Positions 36,434-45,321 of a stretch of DNA of 60,998 bases are shown here, piece by piece. Where the stretch lies: positions 1 to 60,998 of the forward strand of contig NZ_BILX01000038.1 in the NCBI RefSeq assembly GCF_004000785.1, in the 5' to 3' direction. Position 1 is the stretch's first letter, and each line of letters starts with the position of its first letter. The notes under the pieces are model-generated. The model was not told where the DNA came from. It searched no databases and saw only the letters and a program-made list of their open reading frames with translations. This stretch comes from Paenibacillus ehimensis NBRC 15659 (GTDB lineage: Bacteria; Bacillota; Bacilli; Paenibacillales; NBRC-103111). A program made the position numbers and the translations under genes.

Positions 36434-37516
36434 TTAATATAACGGCAGCCGCACGCCTGCGCCTTCCCTGAGCGCCTGGGTATAGATGCGGCGCGCGCAA
36501 GAAATATCCTCGATCGCCATGCCCATCGGGTTTAAGATGATGATTTCTTCTTCGCTTTCCCGGCCGGGCTTCGCACCGATCACGATCTCACCCAGTTCGG
36601 CGTGGAGCCGTTCTTTCGAAAAACGGCCTTCCAGCACAAGCTGGTTCAGCACTTTCTTCTCCCGGTTCGACTGCTCCCAATCATCCACGACGACTTTGTC
36701 CGCCCGAAGATATGCCTCCTTGTGCACATCCATGATCGAAATATTGCTTACAAAAGCGCCTTTGCGTAACCATTCGAACGGAATATAAGGCGTATCAGCC
36801 ACCGTGCAGGTCACCACGACCTCGCCTTCGCGCACCGCCTGCTCGGCGCTGTCAGCCACGGTCACCCGCACATGCGGGAAGTGAATGCGCACGATCTCCG
36901 AGAGCTTTTCCGCGGCCGCCTGCGACTGATCGAACAAGTGGATATGCCCGACCTGCGCATAATGCTCCAACAGCGAAGTGAGCTGAGCCTTGGCAATCAG
37001 CCCGCAACCAACGCAGGCGATGGTTTGGAACTTCTCGCGAGCCAAGTAACGGGCCGCAACGACCGTGACCGCCGCGGTTCGCATACTGCTGATCAATCCG
37101 GCTTCCAAAACAGCCACGGGATAGTGACTCTCCGCATCGTTCAGCACGATGACCCCGCTGGCCCGCTCCAACCCCCGGCTTTGCGGATTGTCGTACTTGC
37201 TGCCGATCCATTTGATACCGGACAACGGCAGCTCGCCTCCGACATGCGCAGGCATAGCGATGATCCGGTCCGCGATATGGCCTTCCTTGCCGGACGTCCG
37301 CAAATATGGCTTAAGCGGCTGTACATAATCGCCCCGGGCGTGAAGCGTCAGCGCTTCTTCCAACGCTTCCGCATACAGCTTGGAGGAGCCTCCGCCAAGA
37401 GATGCGATCGCCTCCCGATTCAAATACAGCAGTTCGGGCCCGCGGGAGCTTAAGGATGTTTTGGGTTCTGCAGAAGCTCTGGTTTGCTCCTGCGGCATAG
37501 CTTGCTTGATCGTCAT
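36434..37516 (-). CDS. sbnB: SbnB, N-(2-amino-2-carboxyethyl)-L-glutamate dehydrogenase
   Basis: Ornithine cyclodeaminase / mu-crystallin fold, 360 residues. SbnB oxidatively splits ACEGA into L-2,3-diaminopropionate and 2-oxoglutarate, both building blocks of staphyloferrin B. The NAD site is IACVGCGLIAKAQLTSLL; LYLNREAIASLGGGSSKLY and GIKWIGSKYDNPQSRGLERA are family blocks. AAGGAG precedes the ATG. An N-terminal ~20 residue tail is extra. Adjacent to sbnA, which makes its substrate. Confidence 0.92.
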   Translation of the reverse strand: MTIKQAMPQEQTRASAEPKTSLSSRGPELLYLNREAIASLGGGSSKLYAEALEEALTLHARGDYVQPLKPYLRTSGKEGHIADRIIAMPAHVGGELPLSGIKWIGSKYDNPQSRGLERASGVIVLNDAESHYPVAVLEAGLISSMRTAAVTVVAARYLAREKFQTIACVGCGLIAKAQLTSLLEHYAQVGHIHLFDQSQAAAEKLSEIVRIHFPHVRVTVADSAEQAVREGEVVVTCTVADTPYIPFEWLRKGAFVSNISIMDVHKEAYLRADKVVVDDWEQSNREKKVLNQLVLEGRFSKERLHAELGEIVIGAKPGRESEEEIIILNPMGMAIEDISCARRIYTQALREGAGVRLPLY

Positions 37517-37534
37517 GCGAATCTCCTTCCTGAA

Positions 37535-38571
<1,037 letters not shown>

Positions 38572-38677
38572 AATTACCTGCAAGAAAAATCGTAACACAC
38601 GCCGGAAGACAGCGTAAATGCTTCAATTGGACGATCCTAGTTATTCAATCGGAGTATGGTACGCGCAAACACCGGAT

Positions 38678-39148
38678 CTAGTGGGGAATCGTTTCGTCAA
38701 ATGGATTGGCGGTAAGCAGCTGCTTGAGGGTGTAAATAAAATCCGCGCCGGAGCATTCGATGTCAAGCGCCTTCTTAATGTTTTGCACATGCTTCTTCAC
38801 GGTATTCTCGGAGACAAAGATGACGTTCGCAATTCTCTTGATCGAATAATAATTGCATAGCATGACGGCAATCTGCCGCTGACGTTCGCTTAACTTCAGA
38901 AACGCGCCGTTTGCAGGTCCCTGTGCGCCTTCCGGCGACGGCACAGAGCCCGATAAACGGCTCTCCGAGTCGTCCCACGGACGCGCGCCCGAGCGGTCGC
39001 ACTCCAGCGTCACTTTCACCCGCTCGGTAATGTCCATCACCGACACCTCTCTTACGATCAGGCTGTGCAGGTGAGCCAGCTTCTCCAGCTCCCCTTCGCT
39101 TTGGACATGAGAATCAACGGTAAGCTTCAATTTTGTAACGGACATCAT
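38678..39148 (-). CDS. LuxR/GerE-type helix-turn-helix regulator
   Basis: 156 residues. The last ~65 are a LuxR/GerE DNA-binding domain: LSERQRQIAVMLCNYYSIKR, then SENTVKKHVQNIKKAL. The first 90 residues are not a receiver domain (no aspartate pocket) and look like a short ligand or dimer module. GGGGAGGA precedes the ATG. It is transcribed toward the siderophore operon, 156 bases upstream of sbnA, with no obvious terminator in between, so it may control or read into it. The target is inferred from position only. Confidence 0.8.
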   Translation of the reverse strand: MMSVTKLKLTVDSHVQSEGELEKLAHLHSLIVREVSVMDITERVKVTLECDRSGARPWDDSESRLSGSVPSPEGAQGPANGAFLKLSERQRQIAVMLCNYYSIKRIANVIFVSENTVKKHVQNIKKALDIECSGADFIYTLKQLLTANPFDETIPH

Positions 39149-39275
39149 TCATCCTCCCCTGGATTCGCTGTCTCGAGCAGCTTGATTCGCCCTGCGGCGC
39201 TTTCTCTATTTTGTAGCCGTTGACACCTCCTTCTCCTTCGTATGCCAAACCGTACGACAAAGTGTCCCGCAGCGC

Positions 39276-39425
39276 TCCTTTGCCGAACCCGGTCACCCGA
39301 GCGAGCTGTCGCAGTACACGGCTTACTTGCTCCGCGAGTCGACTCAAAAAGCGGGCACTTCCGCTGAGGCGGCAGCGAAACTTTTGTTCAAAGCAATGCC
39401 CTTCCGTCGGCTCGGTGAACAGTAA
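39276..39425 (+). pseudogene. Possible 3' remnant of an unidentified gene
   Basis: Between the LuxR and mono-oxygenase genes about 300 bases hold no convincing gene. On the plus strand one frame reads like the end of a real protein for ~49 codons (for example SQYTAYLLRESTQKAGTSAE and AAKLLFKAMPFRRLGEQ, then TAA). It has no start or ribosome site. A 77-codon TTG-initiated frame on the other strand (39347-39114) overlaps it and looks less likely. I do not recognise the family. Confidence 0.3.
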
Positions 39426-39446
39426 TTGGTTGAATGCAGAGATTTC

Positions 39447-40790
39447 CTATCGGATCGGTTGAGGATTTTTAGCGGCGGGCCGTTTTAAGCCCAAATGCTC
39501 GCGAAGCGTCCGCCCGGTATATTCGGTCCGGAAAAGTCCGCGTCGCTGAAGCTCAGGTACGACGAGGTTGACGAAGTCCTCGAACCCGCCTGGAAAATAC
39601 GGAGGCATCACATTGAAGCCGTCCGCCGCTTCTTGGGTGAACCACGCTTCCATCTCATCGGCGATTTGCTTGGGAGTCCCGGCTAGCGTATAATGCCCGC
39701 GGGCGCTGGCCGTCCGAAGCATCAGCTGCCGGATGGTCAAGTTCTCTTTGCGCACCATCTCGACGTACATTTGAAACCGCGCCTTCTGCCCCTTCACCTG
39801 GTCGACGGAGGGCAAGTCTTCCAGCGGGAACGGACCGTCAAGCGGATATTGGGACAGATCCATCTCCAGCGCATTCGACAAGCGGATGAGGCCGAAGGCG
39901 GGCAGCGTTAATTCATTCAGCAGCGCTTCCTTCTCCCGCGCTTCCGTTTCAGTAATGCCGACAATCGGGCAGAAGCCGGGCAATATTTTCAACTCGTCTG
40001 GGCTCCTCCCGTACTTGGACATGCGCTGCTTCACATCGGCATAAAAGCTTCTGCCATGCTCCAGCGTGTCTTGCGCGGTAAAGACGACCTCCGCCGTTTC
40101 GGCGGCCAGCTCCTTCCCGGCATCCGAGGAACCGGCTTGGACAAGCACCGGATATCCTTGAGGCGATCTTCCAATGTTCAACGGACCGCGAACAGAGTAA
40201 TGCTTGCCTTTATGGTCGAGCGCACGTATTTTGTGTTCGTAATCGGAATAAATACCCGTTTGTTTGTTTGCGACGATCGCGTCGTCCTGCCAGCAGTCCC
40301 ACAGTCCTTTCAGGACAACCAGGAATTCCTTGGCCCGCTCATAACGGTCGCCGTGCTCGGGATGCCGTTCCAGGCCGAAGTTCAGGGCGGTCGCATCCCC
40401 GACCGATGTCACGCTGTTCCATCCGGCGCGCCCCCCGCTGATATGATCGAGAGAGGAGAACATTCGCGCTACATTAAACGGCTCGCTGTAGGTCGTGGAT
40501 ACAGTGGCGATGAGTCCGATTCGTTCGGTGCCCATGGCCAGCGCCGACAAGAGTGTGAGCGGCTCTAAGCCGCCGAGAATCTTATACTTGACCGCCGGGG
40601 TCAAGACGAGAGCGTCGGCGATAAACAGCGAATCCAGCTTCGCGCTCTCAGCGGTTTGGGCCAGCTTCGTATAGTAACGAATGTCGGTAATCGATTCCGG
40701 GTGCGTCTCCGGATGACGCCATGATGCTTCGTGATGTCCCGTGTTCAGAACAAACAGATTCAAATGCATTTGACGCTGTGCCGGTTTCAT
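39447..40790 (-). CDS. LLM-class flavin mono-oxygenase (NtaA/SnaA/DszA family)
   Basis: 447-residue bacterial-luciferase-like protein that uses FMNH2 and O2. HLNLFVLNTGHHEASWRHP at the N-terminus and ISGGRAGWNSVTSVGDATAL (the SGGRxGWNxVTS flavin-site motif) are diagnostic of the NtaA/SnaA/DszA group, which oxidises chelators, streptogramin precursors and sulfur compounds. The ATG at 40790 has AGGAGG 8 bases upstream. It sits inside the siderophore region on the same strand; whether it modifies or degrades a siderophore is unknown, and sulfur scavenging is the usual alternative. No flavin reductase gene is nearby. Confidence 0.88.
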   Translation of the reverse strand: MKPAQRQMHLNLFVLNTGHHEASWRHPETHPESITDIRYYTKLAQTAESAKLDSLFIADALVLTPAVKYKILGGLEPLTLLSALAMGTERIGLIATVSTTYSEPFNVARMFSSLDHISGGRAGWNSVTSVGDATALNFGLERHPEHGDRYERAKEFLVVLKGLWDCWQDDAIVANKQTGIYSDYEHKIRALDHKGKHYSVRGPLNIGRSPQGYPVLVQAGSSDAGKELAAETAEVVFTAQDTLEHGRSFYADVKQRMSKYGRSPDELKILPGFCPIVGITETEAREKEALLNELTLPAFGLIRLSNALEMDLSQYPLDGPFPLEDLPSVDQVKGQKARFQMYVEMVRKENLTIRQLMLRTASARGHYTLAGTPKQIADEMEAWFTQEAADGFNVMPPYFPGGFEDFVNLVVPELQRRGLFRTEYTGRTLREHLGLKRPAAKNPQPIR

Positions 40791-40830
40791 GCCGGACACC
40801 TCCTATTTGTAAATTTTTTCCTCTCTTACC

Positions 40831-40980
40831 TCATACGTATCCTTGCTTCAGCAGCGGGGCAAACGAGCTTAACAGCGCCGATTTCCCGCGGCCGTCGCTT
40901 CCGATCACGACCGTTATTTTCCCGCTTCCCGCGCGGAATTTGCAGATTATTCAAAGATGCGGGGACGCTAAACAAACGGT
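40831..40980 (-). pseudogene. Truncated, frameshifted ABC-transporter ATPase stub
   Basis: Reading the minus strand, one frame gives SLNNLQIPRG and, 7 bases later in another frame, KITVVIGSDGRGKSALLSSF and APLLKQGYV then TGA. Together these match the start of a siderophore-type ABC ATPase (FecE/FhuC), with the Walker A GxxGxGKS almost intact (Asp-Gly-Arg). The two parts are out of frame by one base, and everything after Walker A is missing. It lies right behind the siderophore-binding lipoprotein gene, where the permease and ATPase are usually found. Confidence 0.75.
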
Positions 40981-40985
40981 CTTAT

Positions 40986-41996
40986 TTATGGGTTGAGCAA
41001 AAACCTCGCCAGATCGTCAAGCAGCAAATTGGCCGAGATGAGCCCGCCCGATGAATTCCAGATGCCGTCGTTCACCTTGTAGACTTTCCCTTTTTTAACG
41101 ACGTCGAGGTTTTTCCATAGCGGGTCCTCTTGCCAAGCTTTTTCGGTCTTCGTCGTTTCGCCTTTGTCGTCCAAAAGCGTAAAATAGAATAAAACATCGC
41201 CGTCCGCGTCCGGAATTCGTTCTTTGCCGATAATGTCGGCGAAGGCGTCTTTATCTTGGACAGCCGGACGTTTCAGCCCGACTTTTTTAAGAATGCCGCC
41301 GGCAAACGTATCGTTATAATAGAGGCGGACCTTGTCTCCAAGGTAAAACCGGACCAACGACACCTTTGTATTGATTTTATCGCCCAGCTGTTCTTTGAGG
41401 TCCTGCACCCGCTTCTCGAACTCGGCGAGCTTTTTCTCACCCTCTTCCTTCTTGCCCAGCGCTTCCGCGTATACTTTATAATTGATCAGCACATCGGAGT
41501 TGGTCCGCTCGGAAAATACCGTAGGCGCAATGCTGGACAGCTGGGAATAGATCTTCTCTTGACGAAGCTTGCTTCCGATAATCAAGTCCGGCTTCAGCGC
41601 CACAATGGCTTCCAGGTTCGGCTGATTCTCGTCGCCTACAATCGCAACGCCCTCCAGCTGCCCTTTCAAGTGCTCGTAATAAGGATCAACGCCCCACGCT
41701 CTAACCATCCCGACGGGCTTGACCCCGAGCGACAGCGCCGCTTCGACGGCATCATTGACGAGGACGACGACTCTTTTCGGCGTCCCCTTCACCGTAGTTT
41801 CGCCCATGGCGTGCTTAACCGCGTAGTCCGCGCTTGCTTCCGGGGGCTTGCTTGTCCCTCCCTCCGCAGCTTCTGCCTGCTTCGGCGTCCCGGAAGCTGC
41901 TGGCGTTGCAGCAGGTGCCATACCGCAAGCCGTTAATCCCAGCATCAGCAAGATTAGCAACGACAGCACAGGAGCCATGTTTTTCTGCCTGATCAT
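40986..41996 (-). CDS. Iron-siderophore ABC substrate-binding lipoprotein
   Basis: 336 residues, class III periplasmic-type binding protein (FecB/FhuD fold). The lipobox is LTAC at about residues 21-24, followed by an Ala/Pro-rich linker. RVVVLVNDAVEAALSLGVKP and ALKPDLIIGSKLRQEKIYSQ are typical of the N-lobe, and IAPTVF and LLLDDLARFLLN of the C-lobe. GGAGAG precedes the ATG. It is a good candidate receptor for the carboxylate siderophore made next door. A Fur box lies 27 bases upstream, shared with the divergent regulator gene. No permease or ATPase follows, only the ATPase stub. Confidence 0.92.
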   Translation of the reverse strand: MIRQKNMAPVLSLLILLMLGLTACGMAPAATPAASGTPKQAEAAEGGTSKPPEASADYAVKHAMGETTVKGTPKRVVVLVNDAVEAALSLGVKPVGMVRAWGVDPYYEHLKGQLEGVAIVGDENQPNLEAIVALKPDLIIGSKLRQEKIYSQLSSIAPTVFSERTNSDVLINYKVYAEALGKKEEGEKKLAEFEKRVQDLKEQLGDKINTKVSLVRFYLGDKVRLYYNDTFAGGILKKVGLKRPAVQDKDAFADIIGKERIPDADGDVLFYFTLLDDKGETTKTEKAWQEDPLWKNLDVVKKGKVYKVNDGIWNSSGGLISANLLLDDLARFLLNP

Positions 41997-42022
41997 GAAC
42001 CTTTTCTCTCCTCTTGTTCATT

Positions 42023-42041
42023 GATAATGATTCTTGTTATC
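42023..42041. promoter_or_regulatory. Fur box between binding-protein and AraC genes
   Basis: GATAATGATTCTTGTTATC matches the 19-base consensus at 15 positions. It lies 27 bases from the lipoprotein ATG and about 94 bases from the regulator ATG, so it could control both divergent genes. Confidence 0.85.
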
Positions 42042-42134
42042 ATTTAAGAGTGTATCGTATGCCCTGATAAACGTCCATGCTCTGAAATATCCGTTTTGTT
42101 ATCCCATACTATCCGATGGAAAGGAGCCGGCACG

Positions 42135-43739
42135 ATGGATTTCCCCCCGTTCGCGCGGACGAACCGGACCTTGTATCTGCTCTCGTCCGTACGCAAATTC
42201 AACCGCCCTAATTCATTCTTGACCGGCCCGAGGAAGGTATCCGTACCGGTGCTCTGCTTTGTAGCTAAAGGCAAGGCGCTTCTGCGCCTGAACGATATCG
42301 TCCATCACGCGGAAGCGCATCAGTTGCTGTACCTTGCGCCCGGGACGACTATCGAAGCTGCGGCCCAATCGAGCGAACTGGTTTATTTCGTGATCCTCGT
42401 GCGTACCGTAACCGCCGCAAGACGCGGAGGCTGCTGGACGTTTGTGGACGCTCCGTCCGCATCGGTTCTGCCGCTGGCTCCGGGCCACGTTCATATCGGG
42501 AATGCCGGGCAGGTGCTTCGCCGAATCGAAGAGCTTTATGCCGCATCCAAAAACGAAGCCGGCATGCGTTGTCCGGACCCGGATTTGCTATTGCAGTCGT
42601 TCCTTGACCGGATACTTCAGGGGCTGCCGCAATCCCAAGCCGAAACGGCTGCAAGCGGCGGTATCGACCTGTGCATCGCCTACATGCGCGAGCACTTTCA
42701 TGAGAAAATCACTCGCGAAGCGTTAGCGGATATCGCCAAGCTTACGCCGAACGCCTTCTGCCGGAGCTTCAAACGGGCAACGGGCATGTCTCAGACTGAA
42801 TACTTGAACCGGATTCGGATCGAACGCGCGAAAGAACGGCTGTCGCCGGGCGTTTCAGTGAAGGAGGTAGCGGTAAGCGTCGGCTACGGCAGCGAATATT
42901 ATTTTAGCCGCATATTCAAGGAGACCGTCGGCCTCTCCCCTACTCTCTTCATCAAAAGAGAGCGATTGAACGTGGCAACGGCCTCGCGTCTAGGATTTCA
43001 GGACAACCTGTCGTCGATCGGCTTGGAGGCGGCAGCCGCGATCGACTGCTACCGACTGCCGGGGATGGACGATACGGAGTACGGTCAGCGGCTGTTATCC
43101 CAGCTCGAACAATTACGGCTCGTTAAGCCTGACCTGATTATTGCGGATTTTTATCACCAATCCGTGTATGAATCGTTGAAACAGATCGCTCCAACTCTCG
43201 TCGTTAAGCATCATCTGGACTGGCGCGCAACTCATCTGGAGATCGCCAAGCTGGTCGGACGGGAGCAAGAAGCCGTTCAAACATTTAAACAATTGGAGGA
43301 ACGAACCGCGGACGCCCGAGGCCGTTTGAGGCGGACAATGGAGCGAGCAAGCGTGACCGTCATGCAGGTGCTGGCTAAACGGGTACGCCTGCAGGGAACC
43401 GTTAACCATCCGTTGAACGAGCTGTTGTACGAGGAGCTTGGGCTCAAGCCGGGAAATGCGGTGCCGAGGAACAAAATGAGAGACGAATGGCTGCCGGAGG
43501 AGCTTCCGAAGCTGGATTCCGGGCATCTGCTTGTTATCAAAAACGGCAGCCAGCCGGAAGTCGAAGCGTTATTGGGGCATTTGCAGCAATGGCATCGGCG
43601 GGACCCGATCCGTAAAGGGTTGAGGACACATTTCATCCCGAACTGGCTCGTCATGAGCTGGACACCTCCGGGAAGAAACCGGATCATCGACGAGATCGTT
43701 GATCTGTTGACATGGGATAGCGGCCGGGGCCTTGCTTAG
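42135..43739 (+). CDS. AraC regulator fused to a siderophore-binding domain (Btr-like)
   Basis: 534 residues. Residues ~1-150 form an AraC-type sensor (cupin) region. An AraC helix-turn-helix pair follows at ~175-275: HFHEKITREALADIAKLTPN and VKEVAVSVGYGSEYYFSRIF. Residues ~285-534 form a FecB-like binding-protein domain with LVKPDLIIADFYHQ and IAPTLVVKHH. B. subtilis Btr (YbbB) has this layout and activates siderophore uptake when the ligand binds. The ATG at 42135 has AAAGGAG 8 bases upstream; a TTG at 42096 is less likely. The binding domain is only distantly related to the neighbouring lipoprotein. Confidence 0.9.
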   Translation: MDFPPFARTNRTLYLLSSVRKFNRPNSFLTGPRKVSVPVLCFVAKGKALLRLNDIVHHAEAHQLLYLAPGTTIEAAAQSSELVYFVILVRTVTAARRGGCWTFVDAPSASVLPLAPGHVHIGNAGQVLRRIEELYAASKNEAGMRCPDPDLLLQSFLDRILQGLPQSQAETAASGGIDLCIAYMREHFHEKITREALADIAKLTPNAFCRSFKRATGMSQTEYLNRIRIERAKERLSPGVSVKEVAVSVGYGSEYYFSRIFKETVGLSPTLFIKRERLNVATASRLGFQDNLSSIGLEAAAAIDCYRLPGMDDTEYGQRLLSQLEQLRLVKPDLIIADFYHQSVYESLKQIAPTLVVKHHLDWRATHLEIAKLVGREQEAVQTFKQLEERTADARGRLRRTMERASVTVMQVLAKRVRLQGTVNHPLNELLYEELGLKPGNAVPRNKMRDEWLPEELPKLDSGHLLVIKNGSQPEVEALLGHLQQWHRRDPIRKGLRTHFIPNWLVMSWTPPGRNRIIDEIVDLLTWDSGRGLA

Positions 43740-43755
43740 GATGGTGATGGGGCGT

Positions 43756-45021
43756 TCAAAGACCAGATTCCTGCCGGAGCCACTTCGGCGCTTCTTTCGG
43801 TTTGCCGAACACCCAGACCAATACACCGCTCAAGATAATCGCCAATCCGTGCAGTGCAAACAGCTTGGAAGCTCCTACGAGACTGCTGAGCGTGCCGCTT
43901 GCCATCGGCCCCATAATTTGGCCGGTAAATAAGATACTGCGGGATAACCCCATCCGAAAGCCCAGCTGATCAACGGAAGAAGAGCGTGTTACGGTCAGGA
44001 ACACGGATTGCAGCAGCGCGCTGGAGGCGAGGCCCTGCAGGATGCGAAGCGGGATCAGCCAGGCGATGCTTGGAGCCATCGTCTGCATCAGGATCGCCAG
44101 CCCGCACAGGATGGATGCCGCCGCATAATTGAGACGGATCGGATGCCTATCGTTACGCTTACCCCACCAGGACGATGCGATCCATACGGATGCCCAGTTC
44201 ACCGCCTGCAGCACCCCAACCCATACAGCCGTGTGGGAAGGCTCTTCGACAAGCTGCTTCACATACACAGGCAGCACCGTCAGCAAGCCATAAATTCCGA
44301 AGTTCGCCATAATTCCGGCGAGCAAAAATAAACGTACCTTGCGGTCGCCGAGCAGCAGAATCCACTGCCTGCCCATGCCAAAGGAGGACACGGCAGACCC
44401 AGACGCCCGTTCCCGCCGCGTTTCTCTCAGCCCGAAGAAGCTAACCGCCGTCCACAGTCCCAACGAAACGCCAAGCAGCGTAAACAAAGGCTGATATCCG
44501 ATGACGCTCAGCAGCAATCCGCCGACCAACGGTCCGAGCATCGAGCCGGCCGCGATCGCACCTTCCAGCTTGCCTCGCACACGGCCTTGCTCCTGCGGCT
44601 TCGCCTCCGAAGCCGCGTAGGCGGACACGGCGTCCACGACGCCTCCCAGTGCGCCTTGAAACAAGCGAAGCACGAACAGCTGAAACGGGGTATCGGCGAA
44701 GCCCATCGTCGTTAATACAACGGCAGAACCCAGCAACGCCCGAACGACCATGATTTTGCGGCTGGTGAGATCGCCCAGACGGCCCCAAAGCGGCGCCGTC
44801 AACGCTGCGGAAATGGGGGACGCAGCCAAGCTGAGCCCGCTCCACAGCAACACCGAGGCTTCGTCCTCCGCCCCTAACCGCTCCATGTAAAACGGCAGCA
44901 GCGGCGCAATGACCATTGAACTGAATACGGATAAAAAATGCCCGCCCCACAGGATACCGAAATTCGCAGTCTCCCGGCGACGGTTTGGAATCGTTGAAAC
45001 GGCTGTTTCGCTTGTTTCCAT
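43756..45021 (-). CDS. MFS exporter, probable siderophore efflux
   Basis: 421 residues, twelve hydrophobic helices, DHA1 type. Motif A is APLWGRLGDLTSRKIMV after helix 2, and a motif C-like GPLVGGLLLSVIGYQP follows in helix 5. It probably fills the place of SbnD, the exporter that is missing from inside the synthesis operon. GAGGA precedes the ATG by 8 bases, and its own Fur box lies about 75 bases upstream. Convergent with the AraC gene, 16 bases apart. A multidrug role is the alternative. Confidence 0.85.
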   Translation of the reverse strand: METSETAVSTIPNRRRETANFGILWGGHFLSVFSSMVIAPLLPFYMERLGAEDEASVLLWSGLSLAASPISAALTAPLWGRLGDLTSRKIMVVRALLGSAVVLTTMGFADTPFQLFVLRLFQGALGGVVDAVSAYAASEAKPQEQGRVRGKLEGAIAAGSMLGPLVGGLLLSVIGYQPLFTLLGVSLGLWTAVSFFGLRETRRERASGSAVSSFGMGRQWILLLGDRKVRLFLLAGIMANFGIYGLLTVLPVYVKQLVEEPSHTAVWVGVLQAVNWASVWIASSWWGKRNDRHPIRLNYAAASILCGLAILMQTMAPSIAWLIPLRILQGLASSALLQSVFLTVTRSSSVDQLGFRMGLSRSILFTGQIMGPMASGTLSSLVGASKLFALHGLAIILSGVLVWVFGKPKEAPKWLRQESGL

Positions 45022-45094
45022 AGTATCGTTCCTCTATTCCACTCTTCTGCATTCCCGACCGAACGCATCGAATACCGGAAAATTGCGATTCAAT

Positions 45095-45109
45095 TGATAA
45101 TGGTTATCA
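45095..45109. promoter_or_regulatory. Fur box of the MFS exporter gene
   Basis: TGATAATGGTTATCA, a 7-1-7 Fur box with one mismatch, flanked by further matching bases (TTGATAATGGTTATCAA is a near-perfect palindrome). 74 bases from the ATG. Confidence 0.88.
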
Positions 45110-45254
45110 ATTTACGTGACCCATCATAGCATGTTTCGATCCGAACGGATAGGATCTGCAAAGATAATTTCTGTTATCCGAATGAAGTAGCGAGGAAAGA
45201 TCGGGCGCCCAGATATTGAGCCGTTCGGCAAAGCATCAAGGCTATCAAGCCAAT

Positions 45255-45290
45255 GGAAAAAATATGCCCGGGCTTGGTGGCCCGGGCATA
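45255..45290 (-). terminator. Strong terminator of the SLH-glycerophosphodiesterase gene
   Basis: TATGCCCGGGC and GCCCGGGCATA form a perfect 11-base stem with a 6-base loop; the minus strand continues TTTTTTCC. Confidence 0.92.
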
Positions 45291-45321
45291 CTCTTTGTGA
45301 ACACGGTCTTGTGATCTTGTG

